A stretch of DNA of 64,000 nucleotides from assembly GCA_003290165.1 (NCBI GenBank), contig QNQO01008323.1, positions 1-64,000 of the forward strand. The letters are read 5' to 3'. Both the position numbers and the translations under genes were made by a program. Origin of the DNA: Berberis thunbergii. Lineage: Eukaryota; Streptophyta; Magnoliopsida; Ranunculales; Berberidaceae. Shown one piece after another: positions 22,453-33,414 of this stretch. Under the pieces are notes generated by a model, which was given only the letters and a program-made list of their open reading frames with translations, had not been told where the DNA came from and searched no databases. Numbering within the stretch: the first letter of the stretch is position 1; the number at the start of each line of letters is the position of its first letter.

Positions 22453-22458
22453 ATAAAA
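22453..22458 (+). terminator. Polyadenylation signal of the UBA fragment
   Basis: AATAAA lies about 250 bases after the stop at 22204, within AT-rich 3'UTR-like sequence. It may end transcripts that start in the leader at the left of CACTA A. Confidence 0.45.
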
Positions 22459-22553
22459 TGTATTCCATAATCTTGTGTCTTGATAGCTAGTTACTATCCT
22501 TTTCAAGATTTTAGATTACCTTTTTAAGTTTCCAGATTACGGTGAACTAGCTC

Positions 22554-22834
22554 TACTACAAGAAAAATGTTGATTAATAACATTTCAAAACTGTTATGGA
22601 AAGAAAAAAAAAATGACTGTTAAACCATACCATAGCGTTTTTAAAACGCTATTGTATACTATACCATAGCGTTTCAGAAACGCTATGAATAATCCACCTT
22701 CCATAGCGTTTTAAAAACGCTATGATAGCCCCTGTTTCTATTATAGCGCCGGCTGTCATAGCGTTTACTAAACCGCTATGGTATCCTACCATAGCGTTTT
22801 TTAAACGCTATTAATAAGAATTTTTCTTGTAGTG
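22554..22834. repeat. Right subterminal hairpin array of CACTA A
   Basis: Six copies of CATAGCGTTT..AAACGCTATG-type inverted pairs lie between TACTACAAGAAAAATG (22554) and ATTTTTCTTGTAGTG (ending 22834). The inner TACTACAAGAAAAAT is itself a CACTA-like end, so this 281 bp block looks like a complete MITE. Its left flank is UBA-gene 3' DNA and its right flank is LINE A, which is why I treat it as the end of the large element. Confidence 0.75.
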
Positions 22835-23190
22835 AAAGGCAAGGAGACAAGCTACTCTAGAAAAGGAACTGAGGCAGACAGATATTAGGACAGGGGAAGA
22901 AATGACATTGAGGAGATCGTTGGAGCAGTTAGGCACAATCTTAGCCAATACGGAGTCAGTCAGTGTCGAGGTTTTGGACTCGCAATGTGATGTATTGGAA
23001 CCGAGTGATAAGAAAAATATGGGGGAATTTTTAGCCAAAGCTATTAGTTTGGTTAATGAGGGACGTAGGCTACGGAAGAAGATAATTAATCTAAGGAAAA
23101 AGAAAATTAATACAATACCTTTGGAAGTGCTAGTGATGAAAGCGATGAGATGGATTCAGATTCAGAGGTGGGGCCTCACACGGTGTTGAG
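22835..23190 (+). pseudogene. LINE A ORF1, 3' part
   Basis: The frame KARRQATLEKELRQTDIRTG, EEMTLRRSLEQLGTIL continues to a stop at 23187. It is highly charged and helical, like the tail of plant L1 ORF1. Together with 10503-12253 it makes up one ORF1 interrupted by CACTA A. Confidence 0.65.
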
Positions 23191-23325
23191 CAAGAACTAG
23201 GAATTTGGCTCGCAGTCTGAGGGAGAACATGGTAAAAGAGACAAAAAAGGTTTAAGATTGGTGATCCCCCCCAGGAGAACGTCGCTTAACCAGACGAGTT
23301 ACGGATTCATCTTCCCAGGTTAGTC

Positions 23326-24123
23326 ATGATTGAACACATTATATTTTGGAATGCACAGGGTGTTGGGAATAACGTGACCTGTTGCAGACTAAAAAACATG
23401 GTAGAAGAACTTAAGGTTAGAATTCTCATGTTGGCAAAACCTATGATTGAAGCGAGTAGATATTTAGAAGTTGCGAATAAATTTAGATTGGCGGGTTTAC
23501 GTCTAATGAAATGGTGGGAAGTAGAATTTGGTTGTTCTAGGTAGTTGATATGAGTGTTACGATACTGGATTGATCTGACCAAATTATTCATTGCAAGGTT
23601 ATGGACTCTAATTCATGGTCATTTTTAATATCTTTTGTTTATGCTAAATGTTCAGTGGAAGAGTGAAGGGAGCTATGGAAAAATATGGAGATTTTTTTAT
23701 TCAGTGTGACTTACCATGGATGGTAGGCAGAGATTTTAATGCTATTGTTAGTTCCCAAGAGAAGATATGAGGAAAAAAATCTTTCTATGGTTAGTACGAC
23801 AAATTTTAGGGATTGTATAAAAAACTATGGTTTGCAGGATCTTGGTTTTTTGGGCCCGAAATTTACCTGCTGCAACAACCGAATTGGTAGAGGTTGTATA
23901 TGGGTGAGACTGGACAAAATTTTGGTGAACTTTGAGTGGTTGACGCAGATACTGAATACTAAGGTGTGGATCATTTTCATTTTTTTTTTATCATTCTCCT
24001 ATCGTGGCTTCCTTGCCTATTCAAGCAAGGTCAGGTACATCTCCCTTTCGGCTCCTTCATATGTGGATGACTCATCTGTCCTTTACTCATTTGGTAGAGT
24101 TAGTTTGGAATATGAATAATTAT
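23326..24123 (+). pseudogene. LINE A ORF2 start: AP-type endonuclease
   Basis: ATG at 23326 opens MIEHIIFWNAQGVGN, the usual beginning of plant L1 ORF2, whose endonuclease nicks target DNA. LKVRILMLAKPMIEASRY (Glu changed to Lys at the usual LVEP motif) follows. After frame changes come WMVGRDFNAI-like sequence near 23720 and NYGLQDLGFLGPKFTCCNNR with WVRLDKILVNFEWL. The C-terminal part is cut by the hAT element at 24124. Confidence 0.85.
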
Positions 24124-24429
24124 TAGGGGTGGGCAAATGGGTCGACGATCCGCGGGTTCAAATCGAACCGTACCGTTTTTCTCTAAACGGTCCAAATTTT
24201 AATTATGAGTTTTTAGATATGGTTTGGATCGGTCCGGGTCCGTTATAAACGGTCCGGTCCCAGTTCCTATTTTAAAAAATGAAATGGTTCGGGTTGGACC
24301 CGTTTCAAATCACATTAGTTGTAAAAACCTAAATATTGAATGGATCTAACTCAACTAAGAATCTAAGACTCATTACTCTTCAAGTCTAAGACTCTTTAGT
24401 CTTTAGAGGAGAAGAGAAGTGAGAAGTGA

Positions 24430-24506
24430 GCATCCGCAGGCCGCCTCCCCCGTACCGCAGGCCGCCTCCCCCTCTCGCATCCTCCGCTAACGGCCGCTAA
24501 AGAAGG
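24430..24506 (+). other. GC-rich leader with a duplicated 17-mer in the hAT element
   Basis: CCGCAGGCCGCCTCCCC occurs twice in tandem-like spacing. The block ends CTAAAGAAG before GTAAGA, which looks like a 5'UTR exon and splice donor. Confidence 0.45.
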
Positions 24507-25147
24507 TAAGATATTCGTGATCTTCTTCTCCTTGCTGATTTCTCAATCAGGTTCGTCTTCTTCTCAATCACATTTTGAAGAACGTTGATTTATATTGTAC
24601 ATTTGTACCCCTCTCTTTTCTGTAGCCGCACAACCCGCATCCTCTTCGGTCTGCTTTGATTTCTTGAAGAACTGATTTGTAGAAGAAGAAGGAACTGATT
24701 TCTTGAAGAACTAATCTCAGATTGCTCATTCAGGTTTGTCTGAACTCTACCTCATTTTTTTTTTGTATGAAGTTGAGAAGGTTGGGTTTGATGGTTAGAT
24801 TTGAAAAAAAAAATTAGTGAGATTTGTTCCCTGTCTAATTGTTTGTGTGATATAATTATTGCATACCCACTGGTTTGTTTTTGTGTTTATGTTGGTGATT
24901 AGATTTGTGTTGGATATGTTGAAATCTCGAATGGGTGTGGATTTGAAATCTCGAATGCTGAAATTTAGACAAGTTTATGGACTGGTTTCCAGTGTGGTCC
25001 ATTACAATGTTACTATTTAATGATGTGGTGTTTGTATGGTCTTTTTTTAATAAAATTTAGACAAGTTAATGTAAAAAAATTTTCATGGTCACACTTGGTT
25101 GCAGGAGCAAGCAACAATCTGTGTTGTTACTTGTTAGTGTTGCTTGT

Positions 25148-25335
25148 TGCATCCACCTGAATTTGTTACAGGTACTTGGTTAAAATTTCAGTTTTTGAGT
25201 TGATGTGATAAAATTTATACAAGTTGTTGCTTGCAGGTACATAAAGCTGTGTGGAGCTTGTCTTTGTTGCAACAACCTGAATTTGTTACATGTACTTGGT
25301 TAAAATTTCAGATTTTGAGCTGATGTGATATTGCA
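25148..25335 (+). repeat. Two-copy repeat of about 120 bp in the hAT element
   Basis: ACCTGAATTTGTTACA(G/T)GTACTTGGTTAAAATTTCAG..TGATGTGATA is present at about 25156-25212 and again at about 25274-25330. No coding role is seen. Confidence 0.65.
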
Positions 25336-25905
25336 ATGAGATGGTAATATTATGAAGAGAATAGAATGTAATACACGTGTTTTTGTTTACTTGCCTTTTG
25401 AACTATGTAGGCGTTTACGATATGTTAGATACCAATAATAACCATGGTCTACAACTCTTTCTTGCTCAAACTACATTTATGAGTTTGGATTATTTGATTC
25501 AGTCAAGTAAGCTTTGATAAAAAGATGAGCTTTGAGAGTTGTGGATGGAGACGTTTACGATATGAGTTTGGATTATTTGGTATAATTTAGTTACTAGACC
25601 ATGTTTTTCTAATAATATATTTTTGGTTATATGGACTAGAATTATCATTGTTGACCATCACAGCAGTTATTGGATTATTCACCATCACAGCAGTTTTCTA
25701 ACAAAAAAAAAGTCTGTTTTAGTTATATGGACTAGAATTATTTGTTTGATACTGATGAGGATGACAATGATATTATTGTCTCTGCTTTTTTATGTTATGA
25801 ACTTGCATGCTTACTTGCGCTTGAAAATCCCAACCTTTCCTGTCTATGAAAATTGAAAATATTTGTTATTCTAGAAATTAACACTTGTTAATGAAAATTC
25901 TACAG

Positions 25906-25990
25906 GTTATTGATTTTGATGTTCCAGTCTCAGTTAATAAGATTTCTGTGGTTAATGTCGACCCTGGCCTCAAAGGTGACACTGCACAAG
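25906..25990 (+). pseudogene. Captured exon of elongation factor P
   Basis: The 85 bp exon has a CTACAG acceptor and a GTAATC donor. It reads VIDFDVPVSV, then NKISVVNVDPGLKGDTAQG. PGLKGDTAQG is a hallmark of the middle OB domain of bacterial-type and plant organellar EF-P, which helps ribosomes through poly-proline stretches. Other EF-P exons are not seen. The exon is open and undamaged. It lies inside the hAT element in its plus orientation, so it is a transduplicated fragment. Confidence 0.88.
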
Positions 25991-26866
25991 GTAATCTTGC
26001 TGGCTCTGTTATAATTTCTGAAATCTCGCAATGTTGATACAATTAGAAAGAAGTTTCATACAAATCCTAGTTTACAACATCCAGATAAGACAAGTGCCTG
26101 TCAAATAGATTTCCTACCTAGGAGGCATATCTGTGAAAAAAAAACGGTTCTTATAAAAGAATAACTTGAATCATCAGTGATGTTGTGGAGTGTGGATGGA
26201 ACGTAGCCTAAATCCATCTCCATATATCCATATATCATTATGAGTATTCCACTATATCGCATTTTTGGTCATTTAGTCATGGTTACATGCCAATATCTAT
26301 TAATATGTTCAAAAGATAATTGCAATGTCATCTGTATCCTTCCCTCCATTAGAATTTTTATCTTTTTTGCAGCTATGTTTAATTGAACTCTACTGCCATA
26401 TGGTGGTATTGCCCTTGACTTAGCAGAAGATGATCTTACAGGTCACTCCTGGAAATTATTAGTTCATTCCAACATGAGATATGGTTTGTTAGTTCTGATT
26501 ATAAACTATTACACTAGCATCTCCCCAAAACATAGGTCGTAATCAGATGAGCTTATGTACATTCTGTAATTTGGAACAACACAGTGTCAGGTCATTTCCT
26601 TTTCTTAGTTTTCCTTGGAATTAGAAGCATAAAATCTCAGCCATTACTTTCTTTGGTGAGATATTTGTTTATATACTTTCTTTAAAGAAGATCCCCTCAT
26701 TTTGAACATTGGAACCATAGGAATTGGACCGTTCCAAACGGTTCGAGTTAGGTTCGGTTCCAATGTTCAAAATGAGTGGACCCGGACCTGACCGAATCCG
26801 TTATTTTTAAACTGTTCGAGTTAGGTTCCTCCAAATTTGGAACCGATCCGGACCATGCCCACCCTA

Positions 26867-28900
26867 TTATGAGGGCGGTTGATAGAATTGACATAAAACT
26901 AAAAACGCTCACAAAAGTACTATTAGATGGAACATGGAGGTTTTTGGGAATGTCTTTAACAGAATTAGAGCTTTAGAAGATGAAATGCAACAATGGGAAG
27001 CTATACATCTTTCGGGGTGGACGATGAATGGGAGTAATGCTTTGAACCCGAATGTTGTTTGGGATGTCAATGCTAGTTGTAATCTTAATAGATGTCAGGC
27101 AGAATATAGGCTTGCATTGAAATAAGAGGAGTTATATTGGTTTTAGCAATCAAGGGAGAAAAATTTGCAGGAGGGAAATGCTTGTACAAAATTGTTTTTT
27201 GCATCGGTTAAATCCAAACAAAAGAGAAGGGTTATAAATCAGATTACTTTGCATGGAGTGCGAGATTTCGGATTCTGGAGAAATTTTGAAAGAAGCAAAT
27301 AAATTTATTCAGGAGTTACTCTCTTCTCAGGGTAATAATATTTGGACCGTGATTTGTTAAATTGTATTCCTACGGTGTTAAACAATTTTAATTGTGAAGA
27401 TCAGACGCCCTATGTTGGAGAAGGTGAAACAAGCAACCTTGAGCATCCCAAAAAATAATGCACCGAGTTCAGATGGTTTTACTTCGGGTTTCTTTTAGAC
27501 TTGTTGGGAAGTGGTGGGTATAGATGTTTGGGAAATAGCGATTCAGTTTTTTGAAGGGGAGACTCTTCCAGCAACTTTCTCAGATAATCTTATAGCACTT
27601 ATTCCTAAAACGGAGCTGCCAGGTTCTTTCCTTGATTTCAGACCTATTATTCTATGCAATGTTATTTATAAAATTTGCAGTAAATTATTTTGCAATAGAT
27701 TGGCTGCATTACTTCCATATAGAGTTGCTTCAAAATATGGTGCTTTCGTTAGAAGGAAAACCATTGTAGAGAATATTGGTTTGACCGAGGAACTTATGTG
27801 GGATATTAGTAAAAAAAAAAATTTGTGGTTATGTGGTTCTTAAAATTGCTATGGAAAAGGCATATGATCGGTTAGAATGAAATTTGTTATTTGATGTGCT
27901 TAGAAGATTTGGTTTCTCCAATAGAGTGTGTTATTATCGCCAATTGGATAACAAATTGTTGCATTTTAGTTTTGCTGCAAGGTGTTTATGAGGGGCACTT
28001 TAAATCTTCGAGAAGTTGGAGAGAAGAGGACTCCTTGTCTCCTTTATTTTTTGTTATTGCTACTGAAGTGTTGAACAATTGAGTTAAAATGGGCATTTCA
28101 GAAAGGGGAGATTGGTTTTATTACACTCCTACATATTGCAAGCCTATAACACATCTTTTGTATGCTGATGATACCTTGATATTTCTCATTAGTAGGAAAA
28201 CCTCGGTCTTAGGCTGTTTTAAGTTCTTGGAGAAGTATAGCAGGGTCTTGGCTATAAAAGGTGTACAAGTTTTCAGTTCAAAGGATCACCTATGAAATAT
28301 TTGGGAGCTCCAATATATCAGGGAAGGAGTAAATTAATTAATTTTGAAGAGATGGTTAATAACATCGGGAAAGAATGGAGGATTGGAAAGCTAAGTTGTT
28401 ATCTCTGGGTGGTAGACTGGTTTTAATTAAGCACGTGCTTGGTTCGATTCTTGTCTATACATTGAGTGCTAGTTGTGTACCGCAGAAGATCTTAGACAAA
28501 ATTAAGAAAGCAATGGAAAATTTCTTTTGAGGAGATTATGAAGGGAAAATGAAAAAAAGTGGGTGTCCCGGGTAAAATTTGTCGTCCTGTGGAGGAAGGA
28601 GGGTTGGGAGTAAGAAATTTTGAAGCTGTAGTAAAAGCTTTTCGTATCAAAGCTTTGTGAAATTTAATCAATTCTAATTCATTATCATCTTCCTTCATGA
28701 ACTTGAAATATTTGGAATCAGGTGTTCCATTGAGCAGGCAGATAGCAAAACATAATGCTTTCCCTTTGATGAAAGAACTTTTGAAAGTGAGAAATATTTT
28801 TTGGGGGAATTCGATTTGGTTGATAGGTAGAGATAAGGTGGGCATATTTGATGAGAATTGGAATTTATCCATTATTTTTTCGAAACCTATTTCTATGACG
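26867..28900 (+). pseudogene. LINE A ORF2 reverse transcriptase
   Basis: After the hAT element the frame resumes with RWNMEVFGNVFNRIRALEDE, the linker before RT. Motifs follow in several frames: NNAPSSDGFTSGFF, ALIPKTELPGSFLDFRPIIL, CNVIYKICSKLFCNRLA, and the active-site YADD at 28161-28172 (LLYADDTLIFL). KYLGAPIYQG-type and LLSLGGRLVLIKHVL sequence ends the RT region. At least five frameshifts or stops are present, so it cannot prime target DNA. Confidence 0.9.
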
Positions 28901-29111
28901 GATCAGGATGTTTGTCCTTCATCTAGAAAATGAAGGAGGACGATTTTGAGATGCTAGAGACAATGTTGAAGGACAAAGTCAAAAAGCTTTGTGAGAAGAG
29001 GTTGCAATGGAAGGATTTTTTAGTGATGATGTTTGTGTTTGGAAACCTAGCCCGGGCATTTTGTTTTCTTATCGCTCAGCTTATCATATGTTAGTGGAGA
29101 AGAAATAACAA

Positions 29112-30110
29112 GTGTCACTTTTTAAGAATATTTGGCACCCTTGTTTGCCTTCTAGAATTTCTATTTTTGTGTGGAAATTGTTATTTCGAAGCCTTCTGGT
29201 AGATGGGGAGTTGTTTTGCTGTGGGTTTAGTCTTGCCTTAAAGTGTAGATGTTGTGTTCATTCAGATGCAGAATCAGTAAAACATCTTTTCATTAAGGAC
29301 GAGTTGGCGGCGAATGTGTGAAAACATTTCGAGTTGATTTTTAGGGTTCATGTAAGGAGATATACCAAAATAGGGACATTGTTAACTGTTTGGTTTTGAA
29401 GAGCGAATAAGCTATCTTTGGTTGAGATGTTTTATTATATCACACCTATTTTCATTCTATGGAAAATTTGGAAACAAAGATGCAAATGAGCTTTTGAGGG
29501 GGCTATGTCGAATGCTCATTCAGTGATTATCTTAGTCCATAGGTGGCTTCAGATGTTTAGTTCAATTTACATGCCAAAGAGAGAAAGTGTCAATAATGGT
29601 CTGTTGATCGCTTTGGTTTTAACAATTAAGTCGGTGACTAAAAGAAGAGTAGAATTGTGTATTGAGAATTTTTGTATGTTGGCTTCTTTGTTTTGAATGT
29701 GGATGAGTCTTTGGAGGAAAAAGGGCTTCAAGAGGGGCGGTTATCAGAGACGAGAATGGGGATTGTGTAGCTGCTCTTCAAGGTTTTTTTTGGGGAAGGA
29801 ACCAATAATAGAGCAGAAGTCTTGGCAGTTTTGGAGGGCTTAAAGCTTTGTGATAGGCGTTGCATCACGAAAGTGGTGTTGCAAATTGATTCATATTTGG
29901 TTAAAAGATGGTTTCATGGCGAAAGCAAAGATTCATTGGTTTCTTGAAAATATTTGGAGGGAAATTGATAACCTTAGAAAAAGGAAAATTAACCTTTGTA
30001 GACATATATTTAGATAGGAAAATTCAGTGGCGGATGCTTTGGCAACAAAGGCACATCAGGAGAGAAGGTTTGCAGAGTACAATAGTTTGAACCTCCCGTC
30101 CAGAATTTTT
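29112..30110 (+). pseudogene. LINE A ORF2 zinc-binding (zf-RVT) region and RNase H
   Basis: FKNIWHPCLPSRISIFVWKL and RCCVHSDAESVKHLFI form the zf-RVT region. RNase H remains are spread over frames in 29700-30110: RGAVIRDENG, NNRAEVLAVLEGLKLC and ENSVADALATKAHQERRFAE, which hold the acidic residues that cut RNA in a hybrid. Many stops are present. Confidence 0.8.
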
Positions 30111-30812
30111 GTTCTAATTTGTTTAGATAAGTCCCATACTGCGTATATTAGAAAATGATGCAGAGTTTTCTTCCGTCTGGCATTCAGAGAGCTAGCAATT
30201 TGCTGCTAGCTAGGGTGATGGTTGTAGTGTGTTTTTCGGTGGCTGCTTGGACAGTGTTTTGTGACTTGGTATGAGTAGCTGGAGCACAAGACATTCACGG
30301 CAGTAACAAGCTCTTGTAAATGTGAATGCTAAAGGCTTTTATATGATGGCGGTAATGGGCATGGAGATTTGGATGCTTGCAAGAATTTAGAAATGTTTTC
30401 TGGGAATTCTTTGGTTTATAATTATCATGGAAGTTTGGAGGGAAGACCCTTTTTTTATTAAGGGTTTCTGTTTTGATTTTGTGAATTCCGCCCTTAAGTT
30501 CTTTTAGTTAACTAGGGCTAGCCCATAAGTTCCTAGTTTCTTTTGATGTTTTGTTTTGGTGAATTGTGTCTAGCTCCTAGATTTTGGTGACTTAGGTCTA
30601 GCCCTTGGTTTCTCAAGATTTGACTTTTATTATGAGAGCTAGCCCTTTTGTTTTCCTTTGGTATTTTGTTTTGGTGATTTAGGGCTAGCCCCTAGGTTTT
30701 TGGTGGTTTAGGTATAGACTTTAGATTCTATGTTTTACTTTTTTCTTATAAAGTCATAATGTATCCTCGACATGTAAAATATTTTGATTAAGTAATAAAC
30801 GTCAATTTTAAA
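30111..30812 (+). other. LINE A 3'UTR
   Basis: GT-rich sequence with repeated GGGCTAGCCC(T/A)TAAG and TAGCCC(T/C)TAG-type motifs (30500-30720). It ends near AATGTATCCTCGACATG..AAGTAATAAACGTC, which resembles the end of LINE C. The poly(A) tail is only a few bases. Confidence 0.55.
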
Positions 30813-30833
30813 AAGATATTATTCCAATTAAAT

Positions 30834-31284
30834 TGTTGTGTGTGTGCAACTCACATTGAGATATTTTATTTAATTACCTATAGAGAAAATGTCAAGTTGA
30901 ATATAATAAAAAAGTGATGTACGACATTTTATTGTTTTAACATAATTAAGTATTCTATTTTTATAAAGATTTCTATTAAACAAGTTTAATTGTTTTATAA
31001 CTCGTTGAATGTATTACAATAGAAATAGTAAGTTTTTTTAGTTTAGTTATGATTATATTTTATTCAAATGAGAGAAAACCAAGCATTATAACAAAACGAT
31101 GAACAAATTATTAATCAATCACATTATATTTTCTTCTAACTAATCCTCATTATTATATATTCTTCTACAATTCTCTCTAAGTCCTCACTCTTCTACAAAT
31201 TTTCTTTCCTTTATTTTGTTATCTCTTCGAAATTTATGAATCTCCTTCCTTTCAATATTTGCTGCGTCAATTAGTATCAGAGCC
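30834..31284 (+). mobile_element. LTR and primer-binding site of a second copia-type element
   Basis: A candidate LTR runs from TGTTGTGTGTGTGCAACTC (30834) to about 31271 (TGCTGCGTCA). TAGTATCAGAGCC (31272-31284) follows, one base from the copia tRNA-iMet site TGGTATCAGAGCC. No matching 3' LTR or pol is seen, so the element is truncated or a short non-autonomous type. Confidence 0.55.
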
Positions 31285-33414
31285 AATTGTTTATTCACAT
31301 TTTTTTTTATATCCATGGTTTTCATTGTGTCCTTTGTTTTCACCCACTGCCCTCTGCCTTCACATCTTTCAATCTTAAAAAACGTTGCCATTGTTTGTTC
31401 AACCCATTTTTTTTGTCGTCAATTTGAGGAAAAACAAAACAAAAAAACCCCCTCAACCATGCCCCTCCCACCCAATCCATTGTTTCCCTTCTTCTGTCGG
31501 AGTCGCCATTATTCCACATAAAACTCATCGTCTTTGCAAACTGCCCGCTATTCAACTAATAAAAAACCCCACATCGGTGTAATCGACAATCAGTCCCCTT
31601 TTCACATCCATCGTGTCACTCACCATTTTCATCACTTCTCAAACCTTCGTCCTCTAAACTTTCTTCCCATCCCACTTGTCCCATAAAAAAAAAAAAAAAA
31701 AAAAAAAAATACCAAAACCCATTCCTTTCCATCACTACCTTACCTGTTCTTCCTCGTCCATACCCAAACACAGTAACCCAATTCATCACAAAACCCCTAA
31801 TCGACCTATCCACTTCATAAAAAACCACGACAATCACAATCACAGTTCCAAATCCATAGCCCACTGAATCCTCGTTGCCCAAATACTCATTTTACTTGTC
31901 AAATCCGTCATTTACGCCCCTAGTCACTACGATCAACAAAGTGTAGAAACTCTCTCTTCCTTTATTACTTCGAGAAATACCCACAACTCTTTCCAATAAC
32001 ACCAACCAACCATAATTTATTTTCCTGATTCCATACATCATAAAATTTAAAAAAAAACATTATATGCGCACGTGGACCGCATTGACACTATATATAAAAA
32101 TTCATGTGATAGGCCAACATGGTAGAATCCACCTCAAACACATTGAACCTTTTCCAAGAGCTTAAAAAAGTATTCAAACTCTCAAAAACTATACCAAACT
32201 TCAATACCCTTCTGGTGCCAAAAAGAAACATTTTTGTTGTGTACAATCTCTGTTATTAATTTGGTTGTTGATATCATACAATTGTAGTATTATATAATTA
32301 TGAACACAAAACATCCCCTTAATGGGTGACCCAGCTAAACACGAAAGCCATGACTTCTGAAAAATTGGATTACTATTCGAAGAATGCCCGTCCCGGTTGG
32401 CCCCTGCAAAGTTGAACTCTTCATACCCTGTAATGCAAACAAATTCAACATTTAGAACTGGTTCCTCCATTGAAACATTATGAAGCACAAATGATAGTCA
32501 TAATTCTCTTTGTTTAGCATCTATGCCAGCTATATAGAAATTTAAGTGACCTAGCCAACTAAAAATAATCAAGCTGATGAGATTATCTAAAAAACGGGGA
32601 ACAACCAATATCAGATCTTCTACAATAGATTTTGATAATTACAACAATGATCAGTCTAGCACTAATTGACTTTCCCCAACAATGATTAGACATAAATCCC
32701 ATACTACTTTAATACCTGGGTTTTGGTCGAATTCTGCTACGAAAACCTCATTTTTCCTTTCCTGATGCTTATTTTTCTCATATATTGTGCATGCTTACAC
32801 CAGACCATAAAATTCACATTGAACCCCAGACCTATTGCTTGCAGTTTATAACCTTGACCTACTAATTGAACATACACCACTCCCCAAATTGATTAAGAGA
32901 AAATGTATGTTTACACCATTAACCAAAACAATCCTTGTTTCATTATAGATTTTCGTTTCACTATAGATTATCACATGTAACACTCTGAACAGATGGAGCA
33001 ATGAGTGTATATAAACTAAACTATTGACTAAACTGCTTCAAACTCCATAAAAATACAATCTTGAAAGTAAATCAATAAAATTATGCAATAAAATTGGTCA
33101 ACTTCACAAGAAACCTTTGAATACTAGAATACATTATACACAGTTAAGAATAAGAAAAAATATGTGGACTTTTCACTTACTTTTACAATAAATTACTACA
33201 TGAAGATCTTGCACGGTAGCCTGCAAAACACCCCAAAGCAAACAACTTGACATCATATATATGTATATGTGTCAATTTATTCAACAATTTCGATTCGACT
33301 TCAGATCCAGTGAAGAAAATCAACACTGAAACAGATTCAGTTCAAGAGTATAGAAAAATCAAGAAAAAAAAACACTCTAAAACTTAAATAATCATTGAGT
33401 TCAACCCCACCCTT
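31285..33414. other. Stretch without a recognised gene
   Basis: 31400-32000 is C-rich on the plus strand with a run of A (31686-31709). The rest is AT-rich. It may be internal DNA of the copia-type element at 30834. A minus-strand frame at 32201-32488 (95 codons) is open but matches nothing I know. Confidence 0.4.

Larger units (their letters stand above)
12254..22834 (+). mobile_element. CACTA (En/Spm) element A carrying many host-gene fragments
   Basis: The left end reads CACTACAACACAAATGG. The right end read outward is CACTACAAGAAAAATTC. Both ends then carry AATAGCGTTT..CGCTATG subterminal repeats. LINE A sequence lies on both sides, which supports one insertion of about 10.6 kb. The 3 bp flanks (TAG left, AAA right) do not match, so the target duplication is lost or a border is slightly off. 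No transposase is recognised, so it is non-autonomous. The interior holds exon blocks of at least seven nuclear genes, all on the plus strand, between a 5'UTR-like leader and the 3' end of the UBA gene. Confidence 0.8.
24124..26866. mobile_element. Non-autonomous hAT element (2.7 kb) carrying an EF-P exon
   Basis: The left end TAGGGGTGGGCAAATGG and right end CCATGCCCACCCTA are inverted repeats of the same type as the MITE at 8016. The subterminal regions are rich in GAACGGTCC/GGTTCGG motifs on both sides. LINE A ORF2 lies on both flanks. The flanks share only a short (A/T)ATTAT match, so the 8 bp duplication is degraded. There is no transposase ORF. Inside are a GC-rich 5'UTR-like leader (24421-24506) with a GTAAGA donor, several T-rich intron-like stretches, and one elongation factor P exon. 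Confidence 0.82.
10366..30812 (+). mobile_element. L1-type LINE (A), split by CACTA A and a hAT element
   Basis: Three pieces join into one non-LTR retrotransposon: 10366-12253 (5'UTR and ORF1), 22835-24123 (end of ORF1, endonuclease) and 26867-30812 (reverse transcriptase, zinc-binding region, RNase H, 3'UTR). Their sum is about 7.1 kb, the normal size of a plant L1 element. Domain order is continuous across both gaps. The 3' end (AATGTATCC..GTAAAATATTTTGATTAAGTAATAAACGT) resembles the 3' end of LINE C near 52958-53010. I could not find a clear target duplication. Frameshifts and stops show that it is dead. Confidence 0.88.

Noticed and set aside
22554..22834. Independent MITE inserted next to LINE A
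   Set aside because: Its two flanks belong to different sequences (UBA gene 3' DNA and LINE A), and there is no 3 bp duplication, so it is better explained as the right end of the large CACTA element.
31686..31709. Poly(A) tail of a LINE
   Set aside because: A 24 bp A-run without LINE coding sequence upstream or a flanking duplication; probably a simple repeat.
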